DNA of 64,000 nt from Cohnella candidum (GTDB lineage: Bacteria > Bacillota > Bacilli > Paenibacillales > Paenibacillaceae): NCBI RefSeq assembly GCF_003713065.1, contig NZ_CP033433.1, forward strand, positions 310,001 through 374,000. Direction: 5' to 3'. Of the stretch, positions 61,205-64,000 are shown piece after piece (positions within the stretch are counted from its first letter, which is position 1; each line of letters opens with the position of its first letter). The position numbers were made by a program, and so were the translations under genes. A model generated the notes under the pieces. That model worked only from the letters and a program-made list of their open reading frames with translations. It was not told the origin of the DNA and did not search any database.

Positions 61205-61385
61205 TTGCGGCTTTCCCCCAGTTTGACTGATATGGTAAGTAACTCGCCTAATATACAGATTCGGAGGGCCAAGCCGTTTTGGGGGCGTGGTGCGTGATTT
61301 TTTGCGGCTTCCAATATTTATGGCCGGAACACAATGCTGTACAATAGAAAAGGCAAGTTGGAATTTGTCGAGGAGGAAGTCTCCG

Positions 61386-62171
61386 ATGCTCAACGCCGCG
61401 CCGTCTTCGTTCGTGCTGCTGCCCTCGTTCGCCAAGATCTCCTGTGAACCGGGCTGGAAGTGGCAGAAACGCGAAAAACCGATGGCGAATTACGATTTGT
61501 TTTACGTCTGGAGCGGGGAAGGGGAAGTCACGCTGAATGGGAAGGTCTATCCGGTGGGCGCAGGAAGCTGCTTCCTGTTTCGGCCGGGCGACCATCCGAC
61601 GGCGACGCATAACCCCCAGAAGCCCCTTGTCTTAACCTATATCCATTTTGACGTCTCGGAGCCCGTGACCGAAGTTCCGGAGCATTACCGGGTTCTCAAG
61701 GATCCGATCGATTTCGAGTTTCTCCTGTCCCGTTACGTACGACTGTTCCTCGTGGAGACCTTCGCGGCGGCGGAGGAAGCCCGGCTGATCCTGAAACAGC
61801 TGATGATCCACCTGCTGCGCCATGACCGGGAAGAGCCGGTGGAGCGCAAGGCCAGCAACCAGCTGACGGAGAGCATCCACGAGGTGGCCAACTACATCCG
61901 CCAGCATCCCGGTACCGCCCATCGGGTGGACGACCTGGCGGCAAGGGCGGGATTGTCGCCGCGGTACTTCTCCATCAAGTTCAAGGAGATGATCGGCATG
62001 TCCGTGCAGACGTACATGATCCGGACCCGGATCGAGCGGGCGCAGCATCTGCTGGTCCACGCGGGAATGAACGTCACGGAAGTCGCCGACGCCCTCGGTT
62101 ATCGGGACATTTTCTTTTTCAGCCGGCAATTCAAGCAGTACACGGGCAAAAGCCCGTCGGAAATCCGTTGA
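61386..62171 (+). CDS. AraC-family transcriptional regulator
   Basis: The 261-residue protein has an N-terminal cupin sensor domain (residues 30-100: WSGEGEVTLNGKVYPVGAGSC) and a C-terminal pair of helix-turn-helices (about 165-260: VDDLAARAGLSPRYFSIKFKEMIG and VTEVADALGYRDIFFFSRQFKQYTGKSPSE). It likely binds a sugar or related ligand. GGAGG precedes the ATG at 61386. No transporter or metabolic genes of a target operon are next to it. Confidence 0.9.
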   Translation: MLNAAPSSFVLLPSFAKISCEPGWKWQKREKPMANYDLFYVWSGEGEVTLNGKVYPVGAGSCFLFRPGDHPTATHNPQKPLVLTYIHFDVSEPVTEVPEHYRVLKDPIDFEFLLSRYVRLFLVETFAAAEEARLILKQLMIHLLRHDREEPVERKASNQLTESIHEVANYIRQHPGTAHRVDDLAARAGLSPRYFSIKFKEMIGMSVQTYMIRTRIERAQHLLVHAGMNVTEVADALGYRDIFFFSRQFKQYTGKSPSEIR

Positions 62172-62179
62172 CCCACGGC

Positions 62180-62216
62180 AAAGGCCCGCAATCCTCCAGA
62201 GGATTACGGGCCTTTT
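62180..62216 (+). terminator. Terminator of the AraC gene
   Basis: AAAGGCCCGCAATCCTC pairs with GAGGATTACGGGCCTTTT (one G-T pair), followed by a short T-run. Confidence 0.88.
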
Positions 62217-62244
62217 CTGCTTTTCTGTATTTCATCTGCGAGTA

Positions 62245-62435
62245 AAAATAGCGGGAAAACCTGGTATTGTTTTTCGAGGAATTCGAGATATTCACGCTTT
62301 ATTAGGAAAAACTCCCACTATTCACTTGGAAAAACGCGAAACCCCAGGCAATCTCAAAATTTAGTGGGAGCTTTTCCTACTATTTTTGAATTTACTCCGA
62401 TGGGGTCAAAAATAGTGGGAACTTTTCCCGCTATT
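62245..62435. repeat. Cluster of inverted repeats, family C
   Basis: Four related units occur in 62245-62435: AAAATAGCGGGAAAA at 62245, TAGGAAAAACTCCCACTATT at 62302, TAGTGGGAGCTTTTCCTACT at 62362, and AATAGTGGGAACTTTTCCCG continuing CTATT at 62411. Each pairs with itself or its neighbour (AATAGTGGGA with TCCCACTATT). Centres are about 50-61 bases apart, like families A and B. Confidence 0.8.
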
Positions 62436-62467
62436 CATGTCACCATGTTGCGCGACCCGACTATGGG

Positions 62468-63259
62468 TTACGATTTCGGAATCAGCGTGCCGAGGCGTTC
62501 GCCCATGCGAACCTTGTCTCCGGTGCGCAAATCCGTACGCGGATCGAGCGTGCCGTCCTCGGTGAGCAAGACGACCGTGGAGCCGAATTCGAAGTAGGCG
62601 AGCTCGCCGCCGCGTTCCAGCGTTTTGGGCAGCGGTTCCACGTAGCGGATGCTGCTCACATTGAGGGCGCCGACCTTTACGACGGCCACCTCGCCTTCGC
62701 CGTGCCGCACGTACGTGACCAATCTTTCGTTGCGGGAGAGTACCCTGCGCATGAACGTCAGGCCGAAATCGTTCACCGGATAGACCCGGCCGGGCACGTG
62801 CTCCGTTTCCACGATCTCACCTTCGCAAGGAGAATGGATGCGGTGGTAGTCGGTCGGACTCAAATAGAGCACCCAGTAATAACCGTTTCGGTATTGCGGG
62901 ATGCGCGGTGAGCCGTTCAGCAGCTCATCCAGCGTATAGTCCTGCCCTTTGATTTGAAGAAGAAGTCCGTCGCGGATCGGGCCGCAGCCGGTGATCAAGG
63001 CGTCAACCGGGCTGACCAGCGCATCGGCGGCCGAATCGACCGTCCGGCTGCCCGGCTTCAGCCTCCGCGTGAAAAATTCGTTCAGCGAGCGGTAGTCCTC
63101 CAGCTTCTTCTCCGCTTCTTCCACGGAGATGCGGTACGTTTCGGCGAAACGGCGGATGAAGCGGCGGCTGAACGCCGATTTGGCGAAAGCGCCGGTCATC
63201 CTCGAAACGAATTTGCGGGAGCTGAGCTCCGTCATCGCACGCAGCAGTCGGCGATTCAT
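62468..63259 (-). CDS. psd: Phosphatidylserine decarboxylase
   Basis: The 263-residue proenzyme has an N-terminal membrane-facing part and the conserved blocks YRSLNEFFTRRLKPGSR, VSPVDALI, GYYWVLYLSPTDYHRIHSPCEGEI and, near the C-terminus, FEFGSTVVLL, where the GST serine becomes the pyruvoyl group on self-cleavage. It makes phosphatidylethanolamine. The GTG at 63271 overlaps AAAGGAG, so the ATG at 63259 (11-12 bases away) is chosen. No pssA is adjacent. Confidence 0.94.
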   Translation of the reverse strand: MNRRLLRAMTELSSRKFVSRMTGAFAKSAFSRRFIRRFAETYRISVEEAEKKLEDYRSLNEFFTRRLKPGSRTVDSAADALVSPVDALITGCGPIRDGLLLQIKGQDYTLDELLNGSPRIPQYRNGYYWVLYLSPTDYHRIHSPCEGEIVETEHVPGRVYPVNDFGLTFMRRVLSRNERLVTYVRHGEGEVAVVKVGALNVSSIRYVEPLPKTLERGGELAYFEFGSTVVLLTEDGTLDPRTDLRTGDKVRMGERLGTLIPKS

Positions 63260-63412
63260 GAGGCCGGCCACTCCTTTATTCCCGTCATATTTTGCATCTG
63301 CTTAGTGTGCCACAAGACCGGACAAAGCGCAAGAGAAGCGCCCATCCTCGTGACGTGCCCATAGGTGAATGCATATGATACTCCAGACTCGATTACGGGG
63401 AAGGAGAGGGAC

Positions 63413-64000
63413 ATGAGAAAGGACAAACCGAAAGGGCCGCCCAAAAGCCGCAAACCGCTATTCTACGTCGATAATCCGAACAAACTCGAGCTTGAATGGC
63501 TGGACGATATAAACAAGGCCGATGAAAAATCGGTAGCGGTGACCGGCGCGGCCGCGGAAGCGGCAGTCTCGGATCCGCCGGGGAAATCCGCAGCCGCGAA
63601 GCCTGCGGATGCGAAAAAGAAACGGGTTGCCGGCAAAGCCGGCGCCAAATCGGGCGCCGGTGTCTGGAGATCGGCGACGCCGCCGGCCGCGCCGAAGTCG
63701 GAATCGGAGCCCAAATCCGTCCGTCGGACGAAACAGACGGCGCCAGTCTCGGATGAGGAAGGCCGGACGCAGAAACTCGAATCCGTATCGGCCGACGAGG
63801 CCGCCCGGGTCGAAACGGAATCATCCGCCGAGGTTCATGCGGTGGAGGAGGCGTGGGAAGAGGTTCCGTTCTCCATGGAGCCGGATCCGGACGAAGACCA
63901 TGAGCTGTTTAACGCAGAGGAGAGGCACGCCAAGCTGGAGGAAAAACGGCTGCCCGCCAAACCGGCGCCTATCGTGTACACCGACGACCTGGCGGACGGT
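63413..64000 (+). CDS. Ala/Lys/Glu-rich protein, truncated at the window end
   Basis: An ATG at 63413, after AAGGAGAGGG, opens a frame of 196 codons to the window edge without a stop. The product starts MRKDKPKGPPKSRKPLFYVD, then is low-complexity, rich in Ala, Lys, Glu, Pro and Ser (about residues 40-150), ending in an acidic helical stretch. No domain is recognised in this part. It may carry a folded domain beyond the window. It could be missed because no stop is seen. Confidence 0.6.
   Translation, partial: MRKDKPKGPPKSRKPLFYVDNPNKLELEWLDDINKADEKSVAVTGAAAEAAVSDPPGKSAAAKPADAKKKRVAGKAGAKSGAGVWRSATPPAAPKSESEPKSVRRTKQTAPVSDEEGRTQKLESVSADEAARVETESSAEVHAVEEAWEEVPFSMEPDPDEDHELFNAEERHAKLEEKRLPAKPAPIVYTDDLADG

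Overview
The window is one stretch of a Gram-positive (Firmicutes) chromosome, most likely a Paenibacillus- or Cohnella-type member of the Paenibacillaceae. The evidence is the primosomal pair dnaB-dnaI, the sdhCAB operon, uvrC, a YqzM-type small protein, ecsAB, a TTG/GTG-rich choice of start codons behind strong AGGAGG sites, an S-layer-homology protein and two ydaO-type c-di-AMP riboswitches. By eye, bases 1-11,100 are clearly AT-richer than the rest. No rRNA or tRNA gene, IS element, CRISPR array or origin was recognised.

Bases 1-11,100 are an exopolysaccharide cluster related to the pel systems: a partial membrane protein, a nucleotide-sugar epimerase, an antisense GH114-like hydrolase, a PelF-type GT4 glycosyltransferase carrying an extra TPR tail, a small unknown protein, a PelG-like membrane exporter, and a membrane-anchored GAF/HD-GYP protein whose catalytic HD motif is destroyed and which occupies the place where PelD, a c-di-GMP receptor, would be expected. 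A GT2-DUF2304-PAP2 cassette ends it. This cluster is the best candidate for an undescribed variant system.

Bases 11,100-27,800 are largely housekeeping: dnaB-dnaI, a sulfate uptake operon (sbp-cysT-cysW-yezD-like, without cysA), a 48-residue yqzM-like gene, uvrC, a CPBP protease, then an ion and cell-wall module (c-di-AMP riboswitch-ktrBA, an NhaD/ArsB-type permease, a polysaccharide deacetylase, and a second c-di-AMP riboswitch in front of a LysM-3D wall protein).

Bases 26,800-45,800 hold a LysR regulator and sdhCAB, a Bcr/CflA exporter, an ECF sigma/anti-sigma pair whose sigma gene is frameshifted in region 4, wall and membrane proteins, a GntR-controlled sugar-acid operon of idnD-idnO-idnT type, a CatR/YodB-like HxlR regulator divergent from a DoxX gene, a CDF metal exporter, a PHP histidinol phosphatase and a second LysR.

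Bases 45,800-64,000 hold a PadR-controlled DHA2 drug exporter with paired 16-bp operators, a UMF1-type MFS protein, intergenic arrays of short repeats, a zinc-dependent phospholipase C-like protein, CheX, an SDR, a DEAD-box helicase, an SLH protein, ecsAB, an M29 aminopeptidase, a PLP aminotransferase, a secreted His/Asp-rich protein, an AraC regulator, phosphatidylserine decarboxylase and a partial Ala/Lys/Glu-rich protein. Many regulators here have their operators visible, so several local circuits can be proposed directly from the sequence.
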